A stretch of 64,000 bases of DNA from Nemophila menziesii (lineage: Eukaryota > Streptophyta > Magnoliopsida > Boraginales > Hydrophyllaceae). Position 1 is the first letter of the stretch; every line of letters begins with the position of its first letter. A model generated the notes under the pieces. The model ran no database searches. It was not told where the DNA came from and saw nothing but the letters and a program-made list of their open reading frames with translations. Positions 10,466-22,200 of this stretch are shown here, one piece after another. A program made the position numbers and the translations under genes. Where the stretch lies: assembly GCA_029959085.1 (NCBI GenBank), contig JARWIR010000017.1, forward strand, positions 19,643,507 through 19,707,506. Reading direction: 5' to 3'.

Positions 10466-11989
10466 GTAAAATATTACTCCATCAGGCTTTATCTTTTTTC
10501 GAATCAGTAGAGAGACCATATAAAAAATGTATATTATTATCTTATGGTTCCCCTTGGCATTTTTAAAATAATTTTATAGGCTTTAATTTATTTTGATGTT
10601 TCTACGATAAAATATTGGACTTATAGTGTATTATGCATATGCATACATTATTCAAGTCCTATGACTTAAATATTATGATAAATCTGTTAAAATAAGATAG
10701 AAAAACATATCATTCCCTCTCAAGTCTACAACTTTAGGAGTAACACTAATTTCCTAATTGGTAAGGCAGACTATTTAGGGAGACTACACCATGGACAAAG
10801 GTACACCAACTTACGTTTCAACACCCTCCTCCCTACAACTGGGGCTCCACTTTGAGCACACACTTCCTATTTTATTTTCCGGGATAGATTATTTACTTGA
10901 TTTGTGATTTCCATTGTCATGAAAAAGGGTCCTTGAAATGTTACAATCTGTAAAAAGGTCACGTCCTTAAGGATTTCTTAAACATATAATCTTTTACGTA
11001 GAGTTTTCAGTCTTGCCTTATATTAATCCTACGGAATCCTAAAAATATAGGCATCTGGGAAGATGGAACGTTGAGCACAATGTTTCGAGTGGGAAGAGCA
11101 CAATCATCAAAAGAATGACTTGGCCTAAGGGACAGCATCGTTATGACAAAATTCCCTATCCTTTGTGACAAAAGAATTCAATATTAAATTATCTTTGTTA
11201 TTTGGGATCAAACAATGGAATTTTGGAAAATAAACTTAGCCACCTCTTTCTTACGTAGAATTCACCGACTTCTATATTTCATCTTGACCCTACATTGCTG
11301 ATTGGCTGGTCAATTGTGGATAAGTTTCACTAGTGAGATTTTTCAAGGGTCATTCTATTAGGGGGAGCTAGTTATTTGCCCAGAAAGAAATCTATTTCAG
11401 TACCCGGAAGGTGAGATTATCAAGATTGTGGATGAACCACACAACCTGAATATCCAATAAACCCTAGTCCATAAGGTGGTGGAAGTCACGAAAGAGAGAC
11501 CAAACCACCTAATGAATTATGTCTTTGGAATTGGAATTATGAACCCCACCAATATCATATTAAGAAAAAAAAAACAGATTAGAATGCATCTTGCAAGTCT
11601 TCTTATGGAGATTCTTAGGGACATCATGGCGTAGTTAAAGCTTGCTTTAAGTATTGACATAAAACGCACTTAATATTTTTTTCATCATAAATGAGTTTTT
11701 CCATCTCTGAGTAGCGCTCTTAAATCTTTAGCCAATTCATTAGGAAACTGCAATTTTAAATATTTAAATATTGATGGGAATTTCTAAATATTTTACCATA
11801 AAGTTGGATTTATTCACCCCTAAAATATTAATAAAACAATACTTTTAATAAGTAAGAGGTATTTTTGTTCAAGTGTCATAAAATAAATTGCAAGGCCAAT
11901 TTAATTTTGTGTATATACTTTGGGTGAACAAGTGACTTTCTAAAAGAATGCATGGGAGACAAATGGGAGTGCTTATTATAATTGAGACA
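10466..11989. other. Non-coding insertion specific to copy B
   Basis: There is no counterpart in copy A, no open frame of note, and no terminal repeats that I could find. Confidence 0.4.
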
Positions 11990-12360
11990 TTGTTGAAAAT
12001 TATATAAGAAAGGATAGGAAATGAAGTTCTAGGTAAATCTAAAGAGAGCAATTCAGCCCAGAAGGATTGCTCCCCTGTTAACACAGTTAGTGAGGCTATA
12101 ACTAAAATATTCAAGCAGCTCTATAGGTGACTTGACACAAAAGAAGGATGAGCTTGAAAAATCTTATTCTATCTATATTATAGAGACCTATATTGCAATT
12201 AACTCAAAAGAAAATATTAAGGGCGACCAATCTGTCCCTTGTTGCAAAGAGTTATTGCATTGAGATAAATATTTCCTGACCTGATTATGTGTTGGGCAAT
12301 GATACAGGAACAAGTTGCAGCTATAATGCCTACACTGGAATCTGGATCAGTTGTTTAATT
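11990..12360 (+). repeat. Third copy of the middle module
   Basis: This matches about 6340-6540 (copy A) and 9930-10320 (copy B), including ATTGCAATTAACTCAAAAGA and the start of the coiled-coil-like exon (GGAACAAGTTGCAGC). The module was therefore duplicated separately within copy B. Confidence 0.6.
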
Positions 12361-12514
12361 AGAAAAAAACAATGACCTAAATTTGACCCTAGAAACAACA
12401 TATATTAATGCCTAATGGCTCCCTTCTAGGGTTTTAAATAAATGAATATATTCCTACAACCATCTCCACCTATTATACCACCTAATGTTGTTCCCAAGAA
12501 GCTAGTAATTGCTA

Positions 12515-12665
12515 AAGAGCGTATCTATAGCAAGGGTAAAAAAGGACGAAAAATTCAACTGCTGACAAACCATTTTAAAGTCTCTTAGAAGCTTTTTTGA
12601 CTTTCAAATGGTTTGTAAGAAGTTGAATCTTCTGTCCCTTTTACCAATCTATGAGCTATTTGGGA
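12515..12665. repeat. Imperfect fold-back (about 50-65-bp arms)
   Basis: The arm at 12533-12582 (core ATTCAACTGCTGACAAACCA) pairs with 12600-12648 (core TGGTTTGTAAGAAGTTGAAT) around a loop of about 17 bases. Pairing probably extends outward with mismatches. It could be a MITE remnant or a MIRNA-like hairpin; no clear TSD is seen. Confidence 0.55.
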
Positions 12666-13166
12666 ACAGCATGGTTGTACTATCTCTTCTTGTATCTTTC
12701 TCAACCTCATTAAACATTTAAAAAGGCCTCAAAACATGGAGACACTAAATTTGTATAATAACATAATTAACCACACACAAAGGGAAATACATCTGAAGCT
12801 AATGGGAAGAAATTATGCCCCTGTGATATATATGGTAAGTCCAGCAGAAAATTCATCACCTCCTGATTCAGACGTATCTCATTCAGAAATCAGCAAAACT
12901 AGAAGGGAAAATTTATAATGGTGAGTAATGTATTTTTACTAATTTTATTGATGATATACAATGTATTTGTCAAAAATTTGTGTATTATATGTGAAAATGG
13001 TATTAGTGCAATCAATTTCCAAGTCAATAAAAAAATTTCTAGTAAAAACTTTATTCATTTAACATTTAAAATTATATTATCCTCGTATTTATTACGATTA
13101 TCCGAAAATGAATAAGGTGCATTAAATAACTTTGACGAAAATATCCATTACCGTTGGGGTAAACTG

Positions 13167-13344
13167 TATAAAAAGGTGGGCCATCTAATGGAAGCTACAC
13201 ACCTTGCGAGCAAAAAGCAAAACATACCCTCCATTCTTAGCATTTTCAACTGTGAATTCTAGTCAAGCCTTGAATAAATTCCAGGTTTGAGGCATATTTT
13301 TCTAGTTATTGTATTCGGATTTTATTTGCATTAGAAGAATAAAG
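13167..13344 (+). promoter_or_regulatory. TATA box and 5'UTR exon of the J-protein gene
   Basis: TATAAAAAG at 13167-13175 is conserved in copy A. Transcription should start near 13197-13202. The leader exon ends at AAAG|GTAACC (13344/13345), and the 5'UTR intron ends at TGTAG (13746), four bases before the start codon. The intron is about 400 bp and T-rich, as is usual for plant leader introns. Confidence 0.6.
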
Positions 13345-13749
13345 GTAACCCTTTCTAATTTCTGCTTGGTTCTATGTTAAGTTATCCTATTCTATTCTTA
13401 GTTATCTGCCATTTTCACAATTCTTACAATGAGCTATTAAAATCAGCTGCTTGTGATAATCAATGATAGCTGCTACAATTAGCTTATAGATGTGCTTGTG
13501 TGTGTGTGGGGAGGGGGTCGTTTCTTCGGCAAACTGTTAATTTGGGTCGATTTTACCCCTCGTTTAGTGCTTGTATGTGAAAAATGTTTTTACTTTTTCA
13601 TTTGTAAAAAGCTTCGGTATGTATTGGTTTGACTTTGTTATTAATGTCGTATAACTTTTTCATATTTTAAATATTTCTTTTTAACTCAATAGTTTTGGAA
13701 TTGTAACACTTTATTAAAGTATTATTTTGTGTTTTTACAAATGTAGGCA

Positions 13750-14598
13750 ATGGAGACGACCACTTCTTCATCTTCAGCAGCTGAATTTAAGCTTCTGGCA
13801 GAGGAGAAGCTAAAAGAGGGAGATATAAGTGGAGCTAAAAACTTTGCAAAAAAAGCCCTTGAGAAGTTCCCACAGCTCCATGGGCTATCGCAGCTTAAAG
13901 AGGTGATTGATGTCCATAAGGCGAAGGAAAAGAAAAACTGGTACAAAGTTCTTGGTATTGATCCCTCCACTCTTGATGAAGCCACAATATCAAGCCAATA
14001 CAAGAAATTAGCCTTCAAATTTCATCCCGACAAAAACAAAACCTTTGGAGCAGCTGAGGCTTTTAAGATTGTTGTCGAGGCTAAAAATGTCTTGTTTCAC
14101 ATATATAGCAGTATTCAGAGAAGAAGAACCACCAATTTAACGAGAAGCCCCCCAACAGATGAATCCAGCAGCTCTTTCAGTCCTTCACCACCACCCAGAT
14201 CCACTCCATCACCACCACCCAGGTCTAATATGGTCTGGATAGCATGCAGTTGCGGCATGCACATGCAGTACCTCAGAATAAACCTTAACCTGTATCTCAT
14301 ATGCCAAGACTGCTTGGAATCCTTTCAGGCAAAAGAGGTGCCTCCACCACCACCACCCAGGCACACTCCTCCACCACCACCTCCACCTCCACCACCACCA
14401 TCACCATCACCACCCAGGTACACTAACCTACTAGAACCAATCTCCTGGGCAATCTGTCCTCATTGCAAGTGTCAGTTTCAGTACCCTAAGTTCTTTGCGG
14501 ACCAAACTCTTATCTGCCACAACTGCTTGGAGTCCTTTACGGAACCACCACCACCATCACGGAAACATTTGAAGAGGCCGCGTGAGGATTCAGCTTAG
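13750..14598 (+). CDS. J-domain protein with two zinc ribbons (282 aa)
   Basis: This is a DnaJ-type co-chaperone-like protein. Residues 1-60 form the helical N-terminus typical of plant J proteins of the DUF3444-related group (AEEKLKEGDISGAKNFAKKA). The J domain spans about 63-115, with the Hsp70-stimulating HPD at 92-94 (FHPDKNK). Two zinc ribbons follow, CSC(166-168)...CQDC(185-188) and CPHC(236-239)...CHNC(256-259), separated by poly-Pro segments (about 197-222), with a basic tail. Family members usually continue into a C-terminal DUF3444 region, which is absent here, so this is a short form. The ATG is preceded by a conserved leader intron, supporting the start. The coding exon is uninterrupted and the gene is probably active, likely acting in nucleus or cytosol with Hsp70. 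A truncated paralogue lies at 7542-7817. Confidence 0.85.
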   Translation: METTTSSSSAAEFKLLAEEKLKEGDISGAKNFAKKALEKFPQLHGLSQLKEVIDVHKAKEKKNWYKVLGIDPSTLDEATISSQYKKLAFKFHPDKNKTFGAAEAFKIVVEAKNVLFHIYSSIQRRRTTNLTRSPPTDESSSSFSPSPPPRSTPSPPPRSNMVWIACSCGMHMQYLRINLNLYLICQDCLESFQAKEVPPPPPPRHTPPPPPPPPPPPSPSPPRYTNLLEPISWAICPHCKCQFQYPKFFADQTLICHNCLESFTEPPPPSRKHLKRPREDSA

Positions 14599-14903
14599 GA
14601 TCTTGTTTACTTTTTCTTCTTGTTCTTTTTCTTTTTCCCAACAGATAATCTATTTGGCTATAATTAATGTCTGATCTTCTACTTGTACCTCCTATTGGTG
14701 TTGGTTAACCCTTATTACTTCATATAATTTTCTTTTTAGGAAAAAAAGCAATTCAATATTTTTGGATTAGAAAAAAATTATGTAATATGACTATGCGTAA
14801 TGTATTTTCTATATATTTTTTATAAAGGACATTTTCAATTTCATAAAATATTTGAACAATACATATTTCTACAATCTCGTTCTGAATAATTTGGTTTTAC
14901 TTT

Positions 14904-15155
14904 TTTTTTTCTTTTTTTTTTGTTACATGGGTTCCAGGATAGCTTGCGCACCCGACTAATCCCACGGAGATATACATGTCTTCCCATATATATTTTTATG
15001 GTAAATCAGAACTAGGTTACCCATGTTCAGGGAAGAGTTCGAGCCTTGTACTTCTCACTTTACACCCGTTAGGGAGGAGATTTGAACCATGAACCTCCCA
15101 TTTAAATGCTGAAAAAATAGCAAGGCTCTAGCCAGTTGAATTAACCCAATTGGTT
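14904..15155 (-). mobile_element. tRNA-derived SINE with TSD
   Basis: On the minus strand the element begins with a tRNA-like region: an A-box-like CAACTGGCTAGAGCC and a B-box GGTTCAAATCTCC. It ends TGTAACAAAAAA (plus-strand T-run 14904-14931). It is flanked by a 16-bp direct repeat AATTTGGTTTTACTTT at 14888-14903 and 15156-15171, the TSD. Length is about 250 bp. Related fragments lie at 25141-25196 and about 25285-25455. Confidence 0.85.
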
Positions 15156-15171
15156 AATTTGGTTTTACTTT

Positions 15172-16399
15172 ATGAAACCATACTTGTTATTTTTCTGGAA
15201 TAAGACATTTATTTATGGTGGTAAAACCGACGACTAAAAATTAATTAAAACAATTAATACATTTAGATGAAAATATAATAATGACCTTAACATTATTTTC
15301 TCCATTCATTAATAATGTCTATATTTATTCTTTTACCTAAATTAATAAATGTCATTTACAAAAAAAAAAAAACATCATTTACTAGTGTCATATTTTTTTT
15401 TGGTCAAAGTAGCAGTTTATTTTTGGTCAAAGTAGCAATAAGTTTTTAAAAAGTAATTACAAAATTAACAGATATGGACGGGAGACATAAGATACTTAGA
15501 AAATTTGATCAAAATGGGTTATTAAATGTGAATTTCCAAGAAGCGGTTACAACGAAAACCCCTAACTAAAATGTATGTCATTCCATTCTTGTGTATAGAA
15601 ACATACTTAACAAGAATATATGATTTAGATATATGATATCTCTAATTTTTTGCGTGAACAACCAAACTCTTCAATTAGTATATGTTGTGGACTGAAGATC
15701 TATGATAACCTTTAGGCAATCATTGTAGATGTTGACTATCACGTCATCGTCCGAGCAAAGATGCATGTTTCAAGCATTGTCACCGTTTCTCCTTAGATTT
15801 ACACCAAATGTTCTTTGTTTCGCACAACATATGAACTTTTTATGTATCAGAGACCACAAATTTTAAACCAAGAGAGGATTTCTCCCCAGTAAATGAAGTG
15901 TCACAAAAGATATTGAGGTTAGCTCGAGGAGTACTGGTCACCAATCTTATGTTCATTTCTAGTTTCTACTTTATTAGTAAGTCTCAGACTAATTTTTCTT
16001 GGTGCTTTCCAGTCTTTTCCACAGAACCCTCTCGTAAATATTTCAATGTGAACCAAGATCTATTTGGTTATTTCGAACATGAATTTCATTTTTTGCAATA
16101 CAAATATTCCAACATCTGATCAAAATAAAAGTTGTAACAATCTTGAGGTCTTATCCTACTTAATTGTCTTTTTTCCATAGATTCAGTCATCTAATCTTCA
16201 TACAACGTTCCTTTTCCATGGATAAATAAATCTTTGAAAATATCATTCTCTTAAACCTCCAAACTATCAGGATAAGAAAGATTCACATACTCTACAGTCT
16301 ACAGTTTCATTCGCATGATGACAAAATTGATATCTTATTGACGACACACATTTCCTTTGAAGATATTAACTCCACATGGTAGAATATCATTATTACATC
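15172..16399. other. AT-rich intergenic sequence
   Basis: There is no gene I can support. A tandem GGTCAAAGTAGCA pair lies at about 15401-15440. The ORF at 15898-16119 has no recognisable features. The right end may contain decayed downstream sequence of pseudogene X1. Confidence 0.4.
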
Positions 16400-17147
16400 T
16401 CCAAATAAAATTTTTATGAGTTGATTGTTTGTGACCATAGCCTGAAATATTTCTGAATGATTGTTGACAGTGTTTTTGCATTTGGCTATTCGAGTGTAAT
16501 TGGATATACGAGAAGTTTTAAAGGTAATATAATGAGTAATGATATATACCACCCAAATGTCACCCAATGACGTGGCGTGAATTGATTGGTTACAAATCTT
16601 TAATCAAATCAAGGAAATAAATGCATTAACAATTTGTAATCAATCAATTCACGCCATGTCATTGGGTGACATTTGGGTGGTATGAATTTGGGTGGTATAT
16701 ATCATTACTCTAATATAATAGATGTCCACCTACATCATGCGCTTGACATTAGCTTTAATGATTTCTTTTGCTTTACACCGGTATAAAGCACATGTTTTCT
16801 ATACAAAATTAAAAAATAATTAGTATATATATATAGAGAGAGAGGCAGTTCATCAAAGTTACCTCCTTTATGTGTTCGTTATACTCCCGAATAGCAAACC
16901 AGGCCAGCTTCATAAGCAAGATATTGTTACGACAGTCAAGGTATCGTTCATCAAAGGTATGTTTCTCTGGCGTAGATATTAGGGTTCTTAGGGCGTCAAA
17001 ATGAGCATTTGAAAATTCTTGTTCGTGTCTAACTTTTTGACGACCTATTCTTTGAGTCTTATCCAGTTGTCTCCCAATGCTTAGGGTAGGAGTACAGACT
17101 TTTATGTTTTTCAGTCGATGAAATCTCATATACATCCTCTCAGACAA
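16400..17147 (-). pseudogene. Gene X1: cystatin-like paralogue, interrupted by a MITE
   Basis: Exon 1 (17147-16863, 95 codons, phase 0) ends at donor GGAG|GTAACT and carries the helix LAWFAIREYNEH, equivalent to LAQLAIKAFNEH of the Y genes. The intron ends TTGTATAG, and exon 2 begins at 16798 and reads CKAKEIIKANVKRMM, then an extra in-frame TAG, then VDIYYI, where a 177-bp MITE (16534-16710) splits the codons for the next strand (TFKTS). The rest decays. The N-terminus (RFHRLKNIKVCTPTL) is unlike that of Y and recurs in X2. Its promoter side was also hit by the LINE at 17435. It is not functional. Confidence 0.75.
16534..16710. mobile_element. Mutator-like MITE with 9-bp TSD
   Basis: This is a 177-bp element with long terminal inverted repeats starting GAGTAATGATATATACCACC and ending in the complement (about 60 bp paired in blocks). 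It is flanked by TAATATAAT at 16525-16533 and 16711-16719. The paralogous sequence X3 has a single TAATATAAT at 55373-55381 and no insert, confirming the boundaries. A 9-bp TSD is the Mutator superfamily signature. Confidence 0.9.
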
Positions 17148-17848
17148 CCTTTTCTAAGCTTTGTTCAAGATAGTAATGGCTACATGTAATTATAAGATGT
17201 GTCTAATACAATAGAATGCGACCCTATTTATAATACTAATAAATTGGTGAACAAGAAAGCTAATACTAAACTAACTAGGAAATAAATCGATGTAAAGATA
17301 AACTAGTCTACTATGATAATAATAAATTATGGTAATAATATATCTAATAGTGGAAATAGGTTCAAAAAAACCATTACTTGTTTTCCTTCTAATCTCATAT
17401 ATGAAATGTTTAAACAATCAAATATCGTGAGACAAAAATCTCTTGACGGATGTATAACCCGTCTTTTATCCCCCTCCCCCCTTCTCTCTCAGACACGTTT
17501 TCCCAAAAAATCAAATCCCACCGTATAAACACCTTTAAACCACCACCGTCAACCATTTCCGACCAACTTTCTAGGTATGATCTCGATTTATATCTCCTTC
17601 TTCCTCCTACCCACCTCTTTCAAAAGCTTAACCACAATATACTACAACAACGGGCCAATCTTCTCCCTAAACATCTCATTCGATTTCTCACTAAGATTAA
17701 TCTGAAAATCTTGTCTTTTAGCTCTTTATTCTTCTGCATTTATTCTTCCGTTACTTTGTTGTCTTACTCACTGAAAATCTTGCATTTAACTCCATTTATA
17801 CCTCTTACACAAACACAAACATTCCCTCATTTATTCCATCTGTTAAAA

Positions 17849-19284
17849 ATGGAATTCTTTGCTACCAAACAAAACAAAAACACAGACGAATCAAAAATCC
17901 TAAAGCCAAACTATAACTCCATTTATGCCCAAATTGAAGAACCAAAGTTGCTCGCAAAAATCATCTCCGATGCACCGGTCAGCTTTAATCTTCTTAGAAA
18001 AACTATGGATAAATCTTGGGGACTAAAAGGAGCTATAAGCATAGAAAAGAGGGGGTTTAATTCCTGCTTCATCAAGTGTGAAGAACAAGAAGATTATCAG
18101 AAAATCTTGGAAAAGAGACCATGGAACCTCGCCGGAAAGCACATCCTTATACAACAATGGAACCCATCTGAGATGCTAAATGAAAGTGACATAAGAACTA
18201 CTATATTCTGGGTTCAGATCCATGGTCTACCAGGACTATTCATCACCGAAGAAAAATGCTATTAAAATTGTATCAGCGCTTGGTAAAGTGGAGAAGATCA
18301 AACTTCCAGCTATTGAAACATTCAAACAGGTCAACTACATTCGTGCTAGAGTCCAATGGGATATTTACCAACCAATAACACCAAGCTTTTCTCTCTCAGT
18401 CAATGAAAAACAAAATGTTAAAGGAACAATTAAATATGAAAGGCTTGGAGAATTCTGTTTTGTATGCGGGCTTATTGATCATCTTGAAAAAGACTGTCAC
18501 TCAAAGAAAAAGCTCAGAAAGAAGTTAGGCTCATGGGTTCATGGAGCTGAACCAAATGATGCAAAGAATGAAGAAGAAAAGAAGAAGGCAAGCTTCATTT
18601 TCATGGCTATCAAGAATGAACAAACTAGAAAAATCCGAGTTACTCAACAAACGAAAAGCAACTCAGTGTGCTAAATCTACCGAGTTGGCAAAAGGTGATT
18701 TGACTACTCTGACCACACATATCCTAGTTGAAAGAGAGCCAGAGACTTTATGTCAAAAGGGTGAAATAGACTTTTTACAAGCTAATAACCGGGAAACTAA
18801 TATCTTTGCTCATCTAGTTCCAAACCAAATAGAAAAAGAAACAGCGTGTGTTACACCAACTCCAATTGGGCCCACAGCTGAGTCAGCACAAGATATAAAC
18901 ACCTCAAATATCTCTTTCGGATCATTTAATAAACCCGAACTTGAACAGCTCTTATCAAACTCCCCCAAAACAAACCCTAACCACAACATAAACACGACAC
19001 AAAATCTCCAACACACCTATAACAATCAGACAACTGAAACATCACGAAGGTTAAATGATGAAGATGGAGATACAGAAATGGAGGCTGATAAGGCGTATGC
19101 TAGGTCTATGGAATACAAGGCTAATGGTAACAGAAAGAAGGACGAAACAATGGAAGAAAGAAAAGAAAAGTCTAAACAAGAGAAGCTATGGATGATGAGA
19201 ACTAATCTTCAAGAAAATGATAATGAAATGGTGGCTACGGAGTCTTGCGGGGTTGAACCAAATCAACCCCACCATGAATCATGA
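17849..19284 (+). pseudogene. LINE ORF1 (DUF4283-like plus CCHC), two frameshifts
   Basis: I take the start as MEFFATK at 17849, although the frame is open upstream to 17450. Residues about 40-135 resemble the plant retrotransposon DUF4283 domain (EKRPWNLAGKHILIQQWNP). The frame shifts near 18250 at an A-run and again near 18560-18660. Between them lies a CCHC knuckle CFVCGLIDHLEKDC (about 18455-18500). The C-terminus is Lys/Glu-rich. It ends TGA at 19282-19284, overlapping the ORF2 start as ATGA. ORF1 proteins coat LINE RNA. The frameshifts could be sequencing or assembly errors at homopolymers. Confidence 0.8.
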
Positions 19285-22200
19285 TACATCTGAGCTGGAA
19301 CTGTCAAGGATTGGGAAATGAATTGACAGTTCTAGCACTTAGAAATGTTGTTGTTCAGCATAGACCCGAGGTAATCTTTCTTACTGAAACAAAAAATTCT
19401 TCTTCAATTATTGATAATTTAGCGCGAACCTTGAACTATGATATTAAACTTATAGTTGACCCTATTGGCATTAAGGGGGGTTTGGCTTTGCTTACAAAAA
19501 ATAATAACATGATAGAAATATTGGCATATACTAAAGATATAATACACTGTAAAAATATCTCTGAAAATGGCAATTCCTTTTGCACAACTTATGTTCATAT
19601 ACCTTGTTATGAAAAAGAAATGGAAAAAGCCTTACAAGAACTTAAGAGTTGTAAAAGATTTCACCCTAATCTTCCTTGGAACATTATAGGAGATTTCAAT
19701 ATGTATAGACAAACTTCTGAAAAATTAGGAGGTACTGACTATAATAAAAAAAATATGGAAAGATGTAACAAATTATATAATAAACTAAATATGAGAGACA
19801 TTAGTAGACAAGGCTGCACTTATACATGGAACAATAGAAGAAATGGGGGAAAAAATATAAAGGAATATATAGATAGGTGTTGTAGCAACAACCAATGGAA
19901 TTTACTCTTCCCTGAGGCATGGGTTGATGTGCCTCCCCCTTTGGGCTCTGATCACTCCATGTTAATTCTACACATGGAAAAAGAAATAAAACCCAATGAA
20001 AAAAGATTTTTCTTTGATAAAACTTGGCATGAAGAGACTACTTGTAATGATATTATAAGTAAAACATGGGCTGCCCTGAATAATATAACAGGAAAAGGTA
20101 TTACAAGATATGGAAAAAAAATAAGCAAGCTCACAGGTGAGCTTACTAAATGGGGAAGAAAAAGAAAAATAGAGAACAAAAAACAAAGAATCAAAGACTT
20201 CAAAACTCTTGAAGCAATTATAAACAATAAAATCATCAAGACTGGAACATTTATAATAGAGTGGTGGAAAATATACAAAAATTTTGGAAAACTGAGGAAT
20301 CCTATTGGGCCCAAAAATCTAGACTTACATGGCTAAAATTAGGAGACAAAAATACGGCATATTTTCATGCTATAACAAAACAAAGAAGATCACAAAATAA
20401 GATAAAGAAAATACAAACCTTGAATGGAGAATGGCTTGAAAATCCTGTACAAATAAAGGAGGAAATTAAAAGCTACTATAACAATATATTTACTACAGTA
20501 GGGGAGAGGTAGTTTGAGTCAGTGATTGAAGTAATTAAACCTTGTGTTACTAATGATATAAACACTGAACTCACAAGACCTGTACACATAAATGAAATAA
20601 AACAAGCATTATGGAGCTTAGGACCAGAAAAAGCCCCGGGCCCTGATGGTTACCCTACACATTTTTATAGAAAAAATTGGGAGTTAATGAAATATGATAT
20701 TCTTCGAGTAGTATCTCACTTTTTATGGAATAATGGAGACTTATACTCTATAAACCAAACCTATATTACCTTGATCCCAAAAGGAATTAATCCCTTAAAT
20801 GTGGGACACTATAGGCCTATAAGTTGTTCAAATACTATATACAAAATAATAGCAAAAATTCTTGTTCATAGACTTAAGAAGTATATGCCCCTACTTGTGG
20901 AGGATACCCAATCTGCATTCATACCAGGTAGATCCATTACTGAGAATATTTTACTGGCGCATGAAATGTGTCATTTTTTAAAAACAAAAAGAAATACAAA
21001 AAACCATTATATTGCAATAAAAGCTGATATAGCAAAAGCTTATGAAAGTGTAGAGTGGGACTTTCTACAAAAAATGTTAATAAAAATGGGATTTAAGGAG
21101 ATTTGGGTTAGATGGATAATGGAAACCATTACCTCTGTTTCTTACTCGGTCCTCATAAATGGAGTGCCAGTACCTCTTAATAAACCAAGTAAAGGATTAA
21201 GACAGGGGGATCCTTTATCCCCCTATCTATTCTGCATAATAACTCAAGCTTTAACAGCATTGATAAATGATAAAATGGAAAAAAAATTATTAACTGGAGT
21301 ACAAATAACAAAAAAGGCACCAGTTATTAGTCACATGTTATTTGCTGACGATAGCTTATTCTTTTTAAAAGCTGAACAACAAGAAGTAGATACATTTTGT
21401 GATATTATGAACCAATATAGTATAGCCACAGGACAAACTATGAATTTAAATAAAAGTGGAGCTATGTTTGATATAAATACACCAAAAGATCTGATACATC
21501 AACTAATAAACACTTTGCGCATTAATAAACTTAGCAATTTGGGAAAATACTTAGGCCTACCCACTGATTGGGGTAGGGCAAAAGTTAAAGCACTCAATTG
21601 GATGATAGAAAGAATAGAAAAAAAGATAGAAACATGGAGTACCAAATTTTTATCTGAAGGGGGCCGAGAAATCCTTATAAAATCCATAATAAATGCTATA
21701 CCCTCTTATACTATGGCTGCATTTCATATACCAAAAACAACTTGTGATAAGATAAACTCCTTAATAGCTAAATTTTGGTGGAATAGACAAGGAAAAAATA
21801 AAATTCATTGGGTAAAATGGGATGAGATGATCATTAATAAAAAAGAAGGGGGGATGGGATTTAGGGATATGCAAGCTATGAACACGGCTTTACTTGCTAT
21901 GAGTGCTTGGAGAATCCTAAAAAATCCTAATTCCCTTCTTGCAAAATTATACAAAGGTGTATACTATAAAAAAAACCACATTCCATGAGGCACAAATAGG
22001 CTACCATCCTTCATGGGGATGGAGAAGCATATTACATGGTAGAGATAGCTTCAAAAATGAAATAAAATGGAATATAGGTGATGGAAAAACAGTAAATACT
22101 TGGAAAGATAAATGGGCCCCAACAAAGAATAGCTTACAAAATATATATAATATACATAATATGCGAGTGTATGAACTAATGTATGAAAATACAAACATTT

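Larger units (their letters stand above)
8513..14897 (+). repeat. Segmental duplication, copy B
   Basis: This is the longer partner of 5310-8085. Alignment starts at TTTTGCAAATTGC and ends just before the SINE target site. About 2.5 kb (10490-12970) is extra relative to copy A and contains a third copy of the middle module (about 11990-12360). Confidence 0.8.
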
